From Zobellia laminariae (GTDB lineage: Bacteria > Bacteroidota > Bacteroidia > Flavobacteriales > Flavobacteriaceae): a stretch of 64,000 nucleotides of DNA. The DNA lies in NCBI RefSeq assembly GCF_009725995.1, contig NZ_RCNS01000003.1:937130-1001129 (forward strand). Reading direction: 5' to 3'. The notes under the pieces were generated by a model. The model was not told the DNA's origin. It searched no databases and was given only the letters and a program-made list of their open reading frames with translations. The translations under genes and the position numbers were made by a program. Shown here piece after piece: positions 17,236 to 25,341 of this stretch (the first letter of the stretch is position 1; each line of letters opens with the position of its first letter).

Positions 17236-17739
17236 TTAAAATTTAATTTTACTCTTTACTGATAATAAACTTGGCATTCCATACGCACCCAGGTTGGACT
17301 TGTTAAAATTTAGGTCGTGGTTAACTTCCATCATGATATTGTTATTGATATCATAGCCCACTCCATTAGTCATGAGATAACGGGGTTTGGCTGTTATTGC
17401 GCCATGCTTATCCAATTCTCGTTCCATTGTAACTCCGTTTACAAAGTATAGCTTATCACTAACATAATTTTTTAGTTGCAATGATACCTTATGAACATCA
17501 AAGGTTCTATAGGTATCATAGTAGTTCTGCAGCTCAATCATGAATTTATCGTCAAACTTATAACCTATGGTACCCTGTAAATGCATTTCATTATCCATGA
17601 AAACTGGATAAGCAAAGCTGTCCGTATAAAAACTGGAAGTTTCCGTAGACTCTACATAATCTTGATTTGGATTTGGATTCTGAGCTCTTCCTATTACTAT
17701 ACAAAGGAAAAGAAATACAATTCTAACAAGTGTAATCAT
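17236..17739 (-). CDS. Secreted protein of unknown function, probable outer-membrane strands
   Basis: The 167-residue protein has a signal peptide (IVFLFLCIVIGRAQ, about 7-20) and then aromatic-rich alternating segments (FMIELQNYYDTYRTFDV, KLYFVNGVTMERELD). It ends KSKIKF, as expected for membrane beta-strands. I recognise no family. It is short for a full barrel, perhaps 8 strands. Its stop lies 10 bp from the convergent xerD stop. The long gap upstream holds no other gene. Confidence 0.6.
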   Translation of the reverse strand: MITLVRIVFLFLCIVIGRAQNPNPNQDYVESTETSSFYTDSFAYPVFMDNEMHLQGTIGYKFDDKFMIELQNYYDTYRTFDVHKVSLQLKNYVSDKLYFVNGVTMERELDKHGAITAKPRYLMTNGVGYDINNNIMMEVNHDLNFNKSNLGAYGMPSLLSVKSKIKF

Positions 17740-17962
17740 AGATTGGTTTTGCTTTGCTAAATATAGCCATACCTCTTTATAATTGAAGTTATTTCTGACA
17801 AATTTAACCTTTCAAAAAGAGCAAAAACCTTTATGGATTAATTATTAAAATGTGGTTTGAGAGATTATTTATGAACCGAAAACGTTATAGTTCAGCCTCA
17901 TATACCGCAACTGTATTTAGTTCCATTTACAAATTCTATATTTAAATTCAAATAGCTAGAAT

Positions 17963-19657
17963 ATGCATAAGACTACCGAACGCAAATGGTGGAAAGAAGG
18001 TGTTGTTTATCAAATTTATCCAAGAAGTTTTCAAGATACTACCGGTAATGGTATTGGGGATTTACAAGGTATCATCAAAAGACTTGATTATATAAAAAGT
18101 CTTGGTGTAGACATCATTTGGCTCAACCCCGTGTATACCTCTCCAAATGACGACAATGGTTACGATATTTCTGATTACAGAAATATTATGGCCGAGTTTG
18201 GCACTATGGCCGACATAGATGAGCTAATGACAGAAATGAAGAAAAGAAATCTTCGTTTGGTCATGGATCTTGTTGTAAATCATAGTAGTGATGAGCATGA
18301 ATGGTTTGTTGAATCTAGGAAGTCACGAGATAATGAGTACCGGGATTATTACCACTGGTGGCCAGCCGAGAAAGGTACACCTCCTAAACGATTTAGCTAT
18401 TTTGATGTAGACAGTAATGCTTGGAAATATGATGAACCTACAGATTCTTATTACCTCCACTATTATTCTGCAAAACAACCAGACCTAAAATGGGAGAATC
18501 CAAAAGTAAGGGAAGAAGTGTACGACCTTATGAAGTTCTGGTTCGAAAAAGGTGTTGACGGTTTTCGTATGGATGTAATTTCAACTATTTCAAAAGACAC
18601 AACCTACCCAGAACTTCCTACAAAATATAATGGCGATTTTATTCCTTACTATGCGGATGGACCACATTTGCATGAATATATAAAAGAAATGAACCAAGAG
18701 GTTCTTAGCAAGTACGATGTTATGACCGTGGGCGAAGCACCGGGTGTTAGCAAAGAACAAGCTTTGAATTTTGTTGATGAAGACCGTAACGAACTTAACA
18801 TGTTCTTTCACTTTAGTCTTATGTCACTAGACCGTGAGCCCGGCGAAACCTTTAAAATGAGGCAAGAACAGTGGAAGCTTACCGAGTTTAAAAAAATATT
18901 TTCGGAGTGGGATGCTGTTTTCGCTGAAAAAGGCTGGGGAAGCCTCTATTTAAACAATCATGATTTTCCAAGAAGTGTTAGCCGCTGGGGGAACGACTCT
19001 AAAATACACTGGCAAAACTCAGCTACTTTATTACAAACCTTTTTACTTTCTATGAGGGGTACGCCTTATTTTCTCTACGGAGAAGAAATAGGTATGACCA
19101 ATATAAAATTTGACCGTATAACAGATTATCAAGACATCAATACGCGTACACGTTATGAAGGTATTAAAAAGGCGGGTGGCGACCTAGAAGCCTTCTTAAA
19201 AGACGAGAAAAAAGCAGGAAGAGACAATGCTAGAACCCCAATGCAATGGGACAACAAATTAAACTCTGGATTCTCTGAAGGTAAAACGTGGCTTAAGGTA
19301 AACGATAATTTTAAGGAGGGTATTAATGTTGCCGAGCAAGAACCTGAAAAAGACTCTGTTCTCAACTATTTTAGAAGTATGGTTCAGGTTCGCAAGAATC
19401 ACCTTGCGCTAGTATATGGAGATTACCTCTTATTATTGGCGGACAACGAGCAGGTTTATGCCTATTTGCGAACATGGGAAGATGAACGCTTTTTAGTTCT
19501 ATTGAATTTTTCAACCAAAAGAAACTCGGTTACGATAGATGAAGTCCATTTTGACAAGGCACATCTTATAATTTCTAATGACGATGCAGAAAACAATAAA
19601 ACTGACAATAGTTTTGAACTTACACCTTACCAAGCTGTAATTTATAAAGTCTTCTGA
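17963..19657 (+). CDS. GH13 alpha-glucosidase (oligo-1,6-glucosidase-like)
   Basis: The 564-residue cytoplasmic GH13 enzyme opens with WWKEGVVYQIYPRSFQD and has the family motifs: MDLVVNHSS (101-109), GFRMDVI with nucleophile Asp204, TVGEAPG with acid/base Glu258, and NNHDFPR with Asp334. Valine directly after the nucleophile is the residue found in alpha-1,6-specific members (isomaltase/oligo-1,6-glucosidase); alpha-1,4 enzymes usually have Ala or Thr there. It probably cleaves isomaltose-type ends. The end overlaps the convergent NADH dehydrogenase gene by 16 bp. Trehalose-6-phosphate hydrolase is a less likely alternative. Confidence 0.92.
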   Translation: MHKTTERKWWKEGVVYQIYPRSFQDTTGNGIGDLQGIIKRLDYIKSLGVDIIWLNPVYTSPNDDNGYDISDYRNIMAEFGTMADIDELMTEMKKRNLRLVMDLVVNHSSDEHEWFVESRKSRDNEYRDYYHWWPAEKGTPPKRFSYFDVDSNAWKYDEPTDSYYLHYYSAKQPDLKWENPKVREEVYDLMKFWFEKGVDGFRMDVISTISKDTTYPELPTKYNGDFIPYYADGPHLHEYIKEMNQEVLSKYDVMTVGEAPGVSKEQALNFVDEDRNELNMFFHFSLMSLDREPGETFKMRQEQWKLTEFKKIFSEWDAVFAEKGWGSLYLNNHDFPRSVSRWGNDSKIHWQNSATLLQTFLLSMRGTPYFLYGEEIGMTNIKFDRITDYQDINTRTRYEGIKKAGGDLEAFLKDEKKAGRDNARTPMQWDNKLNSGFSEGKTWLKVNDNFKEGINVAEQEPEKDSVLNYFRSMVQVRKNHLALVYGDYLLLLADNEQVYAYLRTWEDERFLVLLNFSTKRNSVTIDEVHFDKAHLIISNDDAENNKTDNSFELTPYQAVIYKVF

Positions 19658-20964
19658 TCTTTAAATAAAGAATAGTCGCGTTGGTAGGGACGTATGATCA
19701 ATCGTGCTTCCCTATCAAAACGCACATAGTTATATACCCAGTTTACAAATACCACTACTCTATTTCTGAAACCTATTAGAAAGAAAAGGTGAACGAACAT
19801 CCACACGAACCAAGCAAAAACTCCCTGGAATCTGTAATTCTTCATATCTACCACGGCTTTATTCCGGCCCACGGTAGCCATACTTCCTTTATCTTTATAA
19901 ACAAATGGCTGCATAGGTTCTTTACGAACCAATCTTAATAAATTTTCACCCAAATTCCTTCCTTGCTGAATAGCCGGTTGCGCCATCATTGGATGACCTT
20001 GGGGTGTATCCTCCGTTTGCATACAAGCTATATCTCCAACAGCAAAAATGGCATCCTGACCTAAAATCTGATTGAACTCATTTACTTTAAGTCTATTACC
20101 TCTTACCAAAAACTCTTCGGCATCTAATCCACCTATGGGAACACCTTTAACTCCTGCAGCCCATACCAGAGTGGCAGCCTCAAATTTCAGTTCTGTTTTA
20201 GTATCTGCCGTTTTACCATCATAACTGGTAACCCGTGTGTTTTTCCAAATATGTACACCAAGGCTTTCTAAAAATTCTTCTGCTTTTTTAGAGGCATTAT
20301 CACTCATGCCCTTCAATATTCTATCTCCAGACTGTACCAAGTTTATTTGCGCTCTACGCGTATCTAAGTCCGGATAATCTTTTGGAAGAATTCCCTTCTT
20401 AATTTCGGCCAAAGCTCCAGCAAGTTCAACACCTGTAGGTCCTCCGCCAACAATAACGAAATTCATAAGCGCATCCCGCTCATGAAGGTCATCGGTCAAA
20501 AGTGCCTGCTCAAAATTCTCCAATATTAGACTTCTAAGATTTAGAGATTGTGGAATGGTCTTCATGGCCATACCATTGGCCTCTATAGCTGTATTACCGA
20601 AAAAATTTGTTGTGGAGCCAGCTGCTATGACCAAATAATCATACCGTAATTCACCAATATTTGTAATTATCGTTTTTGATTCAGGTACTACCGATTGCAC
20701 CTCTGCCAAGCGAAAAAAGAAGTTACTATAATCCTGCAAAATCTTACGAATAGGATATGCAATGGAATCTGGTTCTAAACCACCCGTAGAAACTTGATAA
20801 AGAAGAGGTTGAAAGGTATGGTAGTTATTCTTATCTAGAAGCACTACCTGCACTTCTTTCTTACTTAATTTTTTAGCTAAGGCTACGCCCCCAAAACCAC
20901 CGCCAACGATTACGATTCGTGGTAGGCTAGATTTAGGTAAGTTAAGTGCATCTGTGTCTGACAT
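19642..20964 (-). CDS. ndh: Type II NADH dehydrogenase (NAD(P)/FAD-dependent oxidoreductase)
   Basis: The 440-residue flavoprotein has two Rossmann motifs: IVIVGGGFGGVALAKKL (about 16-32, FAD) and FVIVGGGPTGVELAGALAE (about 168-186, NADH). AVGDIA at about 300 is the C-terminal FAD motif. A hydrophobic C-terminal stretch (VFAWFVWMFVHLFFLIGF, about 378-395) anchors it to the inner membrane. It would pass electrons from NADH to the quinone pool without pumping protons. The gene is transcribed alone, from a promoter with recognisable -7 and -33 elements. Confidence 0.92.
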   Translation of the reverse strand: MSDTDALNLPKSSLPRIVIVGGGFGGVALAKKLSKKEVQVVLLDKNNYHTFQPLLYQVSTGGLEPDSIAYPIRKILQDYSNFFFRLAEVQSVVPESKTIITNIGELRYDYLVIAAGSTTNFFGNTAIEANGMAMKTIPQSLNLRSLILENFEQALLTDDLHERDALMNFVIVGGGPTGVELAGALAEIKKGILPKDYPDLDTRRAQINLVQSGDRILKGMSDNASKKAEEFLESLGVHIWKNTRVTSYDGKTADTKTELKFEAATLVWAAGVKGVPIGGLDAEEFLVRGNRLKVNEFNQILGQDAIFAVGDIACMQTEDTPQGHPMMAQPAIQQGRNLGENLLRLVRKEPMQPFVYKDKGSMATVGRNKAVVDMKNYRFQGVFAWFVWMFVHLFFLIGFRNRVVVFVNWVYNYVRFDREARLIIRPYQRDYSLFKDQKTL

Positions 20965-20979
20965 GTTTCAAAATATCGG

Positions 20980-21008
20980 CAAAATTAAACATTCATTGAC
21001 TACCCCAA
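20980..21008 (-). promoter_or_regulatory. Promoter of ndh
   Basis: On the minus strand TTG (21008-21006) and TAATTTTG (20987-20980) are 18 nt apart, fitting the TTTG/TAnnTTTG Bacteroidota promoter. The start codon is 15 nt downstream of the -7 box. Confidence 0.5.
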
Positions 21009-21011
21009 CCG

Positions 21012-21029
21012 ATAAAACATGCGTTTTAT
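21012..21029. repeat. Inverted repeat upstream of the ndh promoter
   Basis: ATAAAAC (21012-21018) and GTTTTAT (21023-21029) are perfect arms around ATGC. The position just upstream of the -33 element suits an activator or repressor site; the protein is unknown. Confidence 0.4.
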
Positions 21030-21215
21030 TATATTTAAATCAGTAAAAAACGTAAGAAAATTCACTATTTTGCATGATTTGTTCATTTCTAAAATCAATC
21101 GGGAAAAATTAAATGAGAAAATAATCAGTTAAATTTCTTCCACTTATCTAATCATAATCCTTTAAAAATCAATATAATTCATCTCATTACTATCCTAAAC
21201 TCAAATTTAAACTCA

Positions 21216-21235
21216 ACACATAAAAATTTATGTGT
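21216..21235. repeat. 20-bp palindrome at the ECF promoter
   Basis: ACACATAAA (21216-21224) and TTTATGTGT (21227-21235) are perfect 9-bp arms with a 2-bp centre. The right arm overlaps the TGTAACAAT element by 3 bp, so a bound dimer could control the sigma gene. Confidence 0.5.
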
Positions 21236-21263
21236 AACAATTAATCCTTTTAGGCTACCTATA
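21233..21263 (+). promoter_or_regulatory. Putative ECF-sigma promoter of the second sigma operon
   Basis: TGTAACAAT (21233-21241) is followed 17 nt later by CTATA (21259-21263), 22 nt before the GTG start. It matches the arrangement at 646-675 in front of the first ECF gene. Confidence 0.4.
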
Positions 21264-21285
21264 GTCTAACAACCTACCAACTGGA

Positions 21286-21780
21286 GTGAATAACGAACTG
21301 GAACATCAATTTGTGACGGAACTTGAGAGCAATCAAAACATTGTTCACAAGGTCTGTACATTGTATACCAATGATAGAGATTCGCACAACGACCTGTTTC
21401 AAGAAATTACGATACAACTATGGAAAGCCTACCCTAAATTTAGGGGAGAGTCTAAATTTAGCACTTGGATGTATCGTGTGGCACTGAATACAGCAATTAC
21501 GTTATACAGAAAATCTAAAAGACGTGTTCAGACGCAAGACTATGAATCGGTAATTTTTAAAATTAAAGCCGACGAATATGATGCTACTCAAGAAGAGCAA
21601 TTAAAGCTTATGTACAAGGCTGTAAAACAACTGGGCGATATAGACAAAGCACTGGTTTTTTTATATCTGGAAGATAAAGATTACCGCGAAATAAGTGAAA
21701 CACTTGGTATTAGCGAAGTAAATGCACGTGTGAAGATGAATCGTATCAAGAAAAAATTAAGAACCGTCTTGAATCCTTAA
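21286..21780 (+). CDS. RNA polymerase ECF-type sigma-70 factor
   Basis: The 164-residue protein has sigma region 2 at about 10-80 (HNDLFQEITIQLWKAYPKF, STWMYRVALNTAITLYRK) and region 4 at about 105-160 (LYLEDKDYREISETLGISEV). The start is GTG at 21286 with GGAG just before it; an in-frame stop at 21262 excludes a longer form. The next gene, 12 bp downstream, encodes a 4-TM protein that may act as its regulator. The target genes are unknown, possibly including its own promoter. Confidence 0.9.
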   Translation: MNNELEHQFVTELESNQNIVHKVCTLYTNDRDSHNDLFQEITIQLWKAYPKFRGESKFSTWMYRVALNTAITLYRKSKRRVQTQDYESVIFKIKADEYDATQEEQLKLMYKAVKQLGDIDKALVFLYLEDKDYREISETLGISEVNARVKMNRIKKKLRTVLNP

Positions 21781-21792
21781 GGAGATGATATT

Positions 21793-22440
21793 ATGGACGA
21801 ATTAGACCTTTTAAAGAAAGATTGGCAAAAGAAGGGAGATCAACTTCCTAAATTGACCTATAACGACATACATAACATGACATGGAAGAAATCATCTTCT
21901 ATAGTCAAATGGATACTAATTATTAGTATTCTAGAAATTGTACTACCTAACCTTCTCTATTTAATACCTTCCTTTAGACAAAGTATGAGCATTTACGAAA
22001 ATACTATCGTAGACAAGTACTTTTTAGGTATGACAGTTATTTATTACTTGGTAATATTTTACTTCATTTACCAATTCTACAGGAGGTACAAAGAAATATC
22101 CGTATTAGATAGCGCCAAAGGTCTTATGCGCAAAATCATTAGAACAAGAAGAACGGTAAAGTACTACGTAATATTTTCACTATCCACCATACTTGTATTT
22201 ATAGCAATAGTCATTATAGGTATTTACCTAAATGATAGTTTTATGGATAATTTTACGGAAATGGCAGGTAATTCTAACGCGGTTTCGCCAGAAAAACTAA
22301 AAACAACCTTAATGGTATCTATGGCTATTTTGGGTGTTGTTATGATAGCTTTCTTTGGAGGAGTTTACTTTCTACTATATGGTCTACTTCTTCGTAAGTT
22401 GAAAAAGAATTATAAAGAACTAAGAAAGCTAGAGGTCTAG
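21793..22440 (+). CDS. Four-TM membrane protein partnered with the ECF sigma factor
   Basis: The 215-residue protein has a 36-residue soluble N-terminus (MDELDLLKKDWQKKGDQLPK) and four predicted transmembrane helices at about 38-58, 76-96, 123-145 and 171-200. I recognise no named domain; related flavobacterial proteins are usually left hypothetical. An AAGGAG sequence lies 9 nt before the ATG, unusual in a phylum that seldom uses Shine-Dalgarno sites. Position right behind a sigma gene suggests an unorthodox anti-sigma factor with its N-terminal tail as the sigma-binding part (inference). The stop overlaps the convergent acyltransferase stop within CTAG. Confidence 0.7.
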   Translation: MDELDLLKKDWQKKGDQLPKLTYNDIHNMTWKKSSSIVKWILIISILEIVLPNLLYLIPSFRQSMSIYENTIVDKYFLGMTVIYYLVIFYFIYQFYRRYKEISVLDSAKGLMRKIIRTRRTVKYYVIFSLSTILVFIAIVIIGIYLNDSFMDNFTEMAGNSNAVSPEKLKTTLMVSMAILGVVMIAFFGGVYFLLYGLLLRKLKKNYKELRKLEV

Positions 22441-23252
22441 ATTTTATGTCTATTCCTGTATCTTCTTAACTCATTTTCCTCTTCGTAAGCCAATAGGTCT
22501 TTCTTAGAAATCACCTTTAAGAAAGATGGGTGCTGCTCAATAGCATATTCTAATTTTTCTATGATAGAATCAAAAGATTCGTTTTCATAGTCTATATCTA
22601 ATGGTTCTTTAATTACTATGGATTGAAGAATACCTTTCTTCTTAATACGAAGTCCCTTTTTATCAAAAGAACGTCTAAAACCATCAATAACCACAGGAAC
22701 TACAACTGGCTTGTATTTTTTAATAATGTGTGCGGTACCCTTTCTAAGCGGCTTCCACGGTGTAGTTGTTCCTTGCGGAAAAGTAATTACCCAACCATCT
22801 TTTAGTGCCGTCCCGATACTTGAAATATCGCTCATTTTCACCTGTCGGTTAATGTCCTTTCCTTCTGCACGCCAGGTGCGTTCTACACTCACAGAACCTG
22901 CGTAAGCAAATATTTTAGTCAGAAGACTCTTTTTCATAGTTTCCGCTGCTGCAACATAGTACATGTTCAACTTAGGATTCCAGATATAACCTACATTTTT
23001 AATATTATTATCACGCCCTTTAAGACTTGCATTGAACACGTGAAACATGGCAACAACATCTGCAAAGTACGTCTGGTGGTTGCTTACAAAAAGTACATTC
23101 CTTTCCGGAAGTGACCGGATAATATCCGACCCTTCTATTTCTAGACTGTTAAATCGCTTATACCTAGAATGTGTAACTAACCCAATAAGACGGATAAGCC
23201 ACTTTTTTAGAAACAAGATATGTCCGAAAGGATTTTCCTTAAATATGCCCAT
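22437..23252 (-). CDS. Lysophospholipid (1-acylglycerol-3-phosphate) acyltransferase family protein
   Basis: The 271-residue PlsC-type protein has the acyltransferase motif NHQTYFADV (His and Asp spaced as in NHx4D) at about 63-71 and a FPQGTTTPW block in place of FPEGT. An N-terminal hydrophobic segment suggests peripheral membrane attachment. I chose the ATG at 23252 because a longer frame (to 23312) would run into the NUDIX gene. It probably acylates lysophosphatidate or a related lipid. Gln in place of Glu in the FPEGT motif is unusual and may affect glycerophosphate binding. Confidence 0.82.
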   Translation of the reverse strand: MGIFKENPFGHILFLKKWLIRLIGLVTHSRYKRFNSLEIEGSDIIRSLPERNVLFVSNHQTYFADVVAMFHVFNASLKGRDNNIKNVGYIWNPKLNMYYVAAAETMKKSLLTKIFAYAGSVSVERTWRAEGKDINRQVKMSDISSIGTALKDGWVITFPQGTTTPWKPLRKGTAHIIKKYKPVVVPVVIDGFRRSFDKKGLRIKKKGILQSIVIKEPLDIDYENESFDSIIEKLEYAIEQHPSFLKVISKKDLLAYEEENELRRYRNRHKI

Positions 23253-23277
23253 AGAAAGCAAAAATACGAATTTACCC

Positions 23278-23922
23278 CTATAAAACCTGTTGTAACAAGG
23301 CCTTGATTTCACTAAGCATCATTCCTGTTGCTCCCCAAACGGTATAACCATTTAATTTAAAGGCAGGTACGGGTACATTTGAAGCGTAAGAAGTAGTCAT
23401 TTCTTCTGTAAAAATGTTAGCGTCATCCATAAAATCCATCAAAGGAACCTCAACTAGTTCTTCTACTTCAGTCTCTTGAAGTAAAAAAGGCTCCGCGCCA
23501 TTGTATAGCCCCATAAACGGGTGCACATCAAAATTACTTGGTGGAATATAAATCTCCGTTAACGACTTAATGATTTTTACGCTATTTGGCTCTACACCTA
23601 CTTCTTCATGAGTTTCCCTAAGTGCCGTGGCCATCATATTAATATCTTCTGCTTCTACTTGCCCTCCTGGAAAACCAATCTGATTGGAATGCACATCCTT
23701 AGGATGACTCTTTCGTAAAATGAGCAATAAACGTGTTAAATTGGCCTCATCTGGGTAAAAAAGGGCCATAACAGCAGCTTTTTTAGTTATTTGAGGCTTT
23801 TTACGAGCATCTTGTAACTCCTCTAACCTAAATTGAGGAGCCATTTTTAAATGCGAAGCCTCACCGGGTAAAGGCAGATTCTTTATTTTTGGGATTCGAA
23901 TAGAGAAATCATCAAAATTCAT
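23278..23922 (-). CDS. NUDIX hydrolase, CoA pyrophosphatase type
   Basis: The 214-residue protein has the NUDIX box GGQVEAEDINMMATALRETH followed by EEVGVE. The preceding LLILRKSHPKDVHSNQIGFP matches the CoA-pyrophosphatase subfamily (NudL/PCD1), which cleaves CoA into 3'-phospho-ADP and phosphopantetheine. The N-terminal MNFDDFSIRIPKIKNLPLPG is typical of flavobacterial members, supporting the start at 23922. The acyltransferase gene follows 25 bp downstream. The start codon overlaps that of the divergent cyclophilin gene inside a CATG, so neither gene has an intergenic promoter. Confidence 0.88.
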   Translation of the reverse strand: MNFDDFSIRIPKIKNLPLPGEASHLKMAPQFRLEELQDARKKPQITKKAAVMALFYPDEANLTRLLLILRKSHPKDVHSNQIGFPGGQVEAEDINMMATALRETHEEVGVEPNSVKIIKSLTEIYIPPSNFDVHPFMGLYNGAEPFLLQETEVEELVEVPLMDFMDDANIFTEEMTTSYASNVPVPAFKLNGYTVWGATGMMLSEIKALLQQVL

Positions 23923-24631
23923 GACAATCAGAAATTCAATTATACTAACAATATTACCACTTATTTTTCTGGCTTCCTGTGGCGAAAGTCCTAAAGAAAA
24001 GCAAAAGTCTACAGTAGAAGTCGAAGCAAAAAAAGATTCTGTTCAAATAGATTCAACCGAAATAAAAAAAGAAAAGGAATTTGTCCTGACCGAAGAAAAT
24101 GCCATCGATTTTTTCTTTGAATATCAAAAAGACCTTAAAGTTGATAAAGTAAAAATCACCACCCGATTGGGAAGCTTTACCATTCAGTTGTTTGATAATG
24201 TTCCTTATCACAAGGCCAATTTTATTTACTTAACCCGTAAAGGTTATTTTAAAGACACCCAATTTCACCGTATAGTAAAGAACTTTATCATTCAGGGTGG
24301 AAATTCCGATGATGTAAAAACCGGAAGAAAACGAAGTGAAATAGGGCGGTATTTACTCCCTCCAGATACTAGAAAAGGTCATAAACACCATAGAGGTGTA
24401 ATATCTATGCCCAGTAGTGAAATTAACAATCCACATATGCTGGCATCACCTTTTGAGTTTTTCATTGTGGTAACAAAACCGGGGTCATATCATTTAGATG
24501 GTGATTTCACCCCTTTTGGAAAAGTCATTGAAGGTATGGATGTTGTGGACAAAATAAACAGTGTAGAAATTGGTGAAGGCGATTGGCCTTCCCAGAATAT
24601 ATACATCCAAAACGCTGAAGTAATAGAATAG
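23921..24631 (+). CDS. Peptidyl-prolyl cis-trans isomerase (cyclophilin), lipoprotein
   Basis: The 236-residue protein has a lipoprotein signal (LPLIFLASC, Cys20), a charged Lys/Glu linker to about residue 65, and a cyclophilin domain from about 78 (VKITTRLGSFTIQLFDNVPY, YFKDTQFHRIVKNFIIQGGN, GDFTPFGKVIEGMDVVDKIN). It would catalyse proline isomerisation during folding of envelope proteins. The start is fixed by the signal sequence; it overlaps the divergent NUDIX start by 2 bp. It is convergent with the TRIC-channel gene 14 bp away. Confidence 0.9.
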   Translation: MTIRNSIILTILPLIFLASCGESPKEKQKSTVEVEAKKDSVQIDSTEIKKEKEFVLTEENAIDFFFEYQKDLKVDKVKITTRLGSFTIQLFDNVPYHKANFIYLTRKGYFKDTQFHRIVKNFIIQGGNSDDVKTGRKRSEIGRYLLPPDTRKGHKHHRGVISMPSSEINNPHMLASPFEFFIVVTKPGSYHLDGDFTPFGKVIEGMDVVDKINSVEIGEGDWPSQNIYIQNAEVIE

Positions 24632-24645
24632 ATTAAATAGAAAGT

Positions 24646-25263
24646 CTAACTCTCTACTTTCTTGTAAATATTGGGCAGCGCAATGCCAAACTTAACAGCC
24701 AATAGACGGGTAATAATAATTATCATGATGGCTCCAACATACGCATAGGCGGCATCGAAAGGTAAAAGCACCAATATAAAATAACTAATACCGCCCATAA
24801 TACAGGCCGTAGCATAGATTTCTTTTCTTCTAAAAATTACTGGAATCTCGTTACAAAGCATATCACGAATAACGCCCCCAAAACATGCTGTAATTGTACC
24901 TAAGGCAATACACATTACAGGCAACAAATCTGCAGCTAAACCTTTTTCTATCCCCAGCATGGTAAAAAGTCCAATACCAATAGTATCGAAAAGAAATAGG
25001 GTTCTTCGCAAATATTTTAACTGCTTAACAAAAATTACGGAAAAGATAACGGACCCAGCAATTACGGTTATATAAATAGGTTCACGCATCCAAAGTACAG
25101 GCGTATTACCAATAAGCATATCACGTAGTGTACCACCACCCACCGCAGTTACGAATGAAATTATAAAAATCCCGAACAAATCCAGTTTTTTATCCATTGC
25201 TACCAATACCCCAGAGATAGCAAATGCTATAGTACCTAGAATATCAATTAAAAAATAAAACAT
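24646..25263 (-). CDS. Trimeric intracellular cation (TRIC) channel family protein (UPF0126)
   Basis: The 205-residue protein has six to seven transmembrane helices in two tandem UPF0126 halves, marked by the repeated glycine-rich motifs VTAVGGGTLRDML (about 40-52) and ITACFGGVIRDMLCNEIPVI (about 124-143). Bacterial family members form trimers with a cation pore in each subunit. The physiological role in bacteria is unsettled; older annotations (YicG, YadS) propose glycine transport. The gene is transcribed from its own region, 78 bp from the RDD gene on the same strand. Confidence 0.9.
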   Translation of the reverse strand: MFYFLIDILGTIAFAISGVLVAMDKKLDLFGIFIISFVTAVGGGTLRDMLIGNTPVLWMREPIYITVIAGSVIFSVIFVKQLKYLRRTLFLFDTIGIGLFTMLGIEKGLAADLLPVMCIALGTITACFGGVIRDMLCNEIPVIFRRKEIYATACIMGGISYFILVLLPFDAAYAYVGAIMIIIITRLLAVKFGIALPNIYKKVES

Positions 25264-25341
25264 GCGCTAAGAATTATTTTGAGTGTATTTTACAATTCTG
25301 TTGGACTTTGCAACCTTTCTTATCAAACTATAATACAGTAA

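Larger units (their letters stand above)
20965..21285. other. Divergent regulatory region between ndh and the second ECF sigma gene
   Basis: This 321-bp AT-rich region has no gene. It holds the ndh promoter (20980-21008), an inverted repeat just upstream of it (21012-21029), a 20-bp palindrome (21216-21235) and the ECF-like promoter (21233-21263). The middle part shows nothing recognisable. Confidence 0.55.

Noticed and set aside
24639..24662. AGAAAGT/ACTTTCT hairpin between the cyclophilin and TRIC genes
   Set aside because: Seven AT-rich base pairs without a T-run; too weak to call a terminator.
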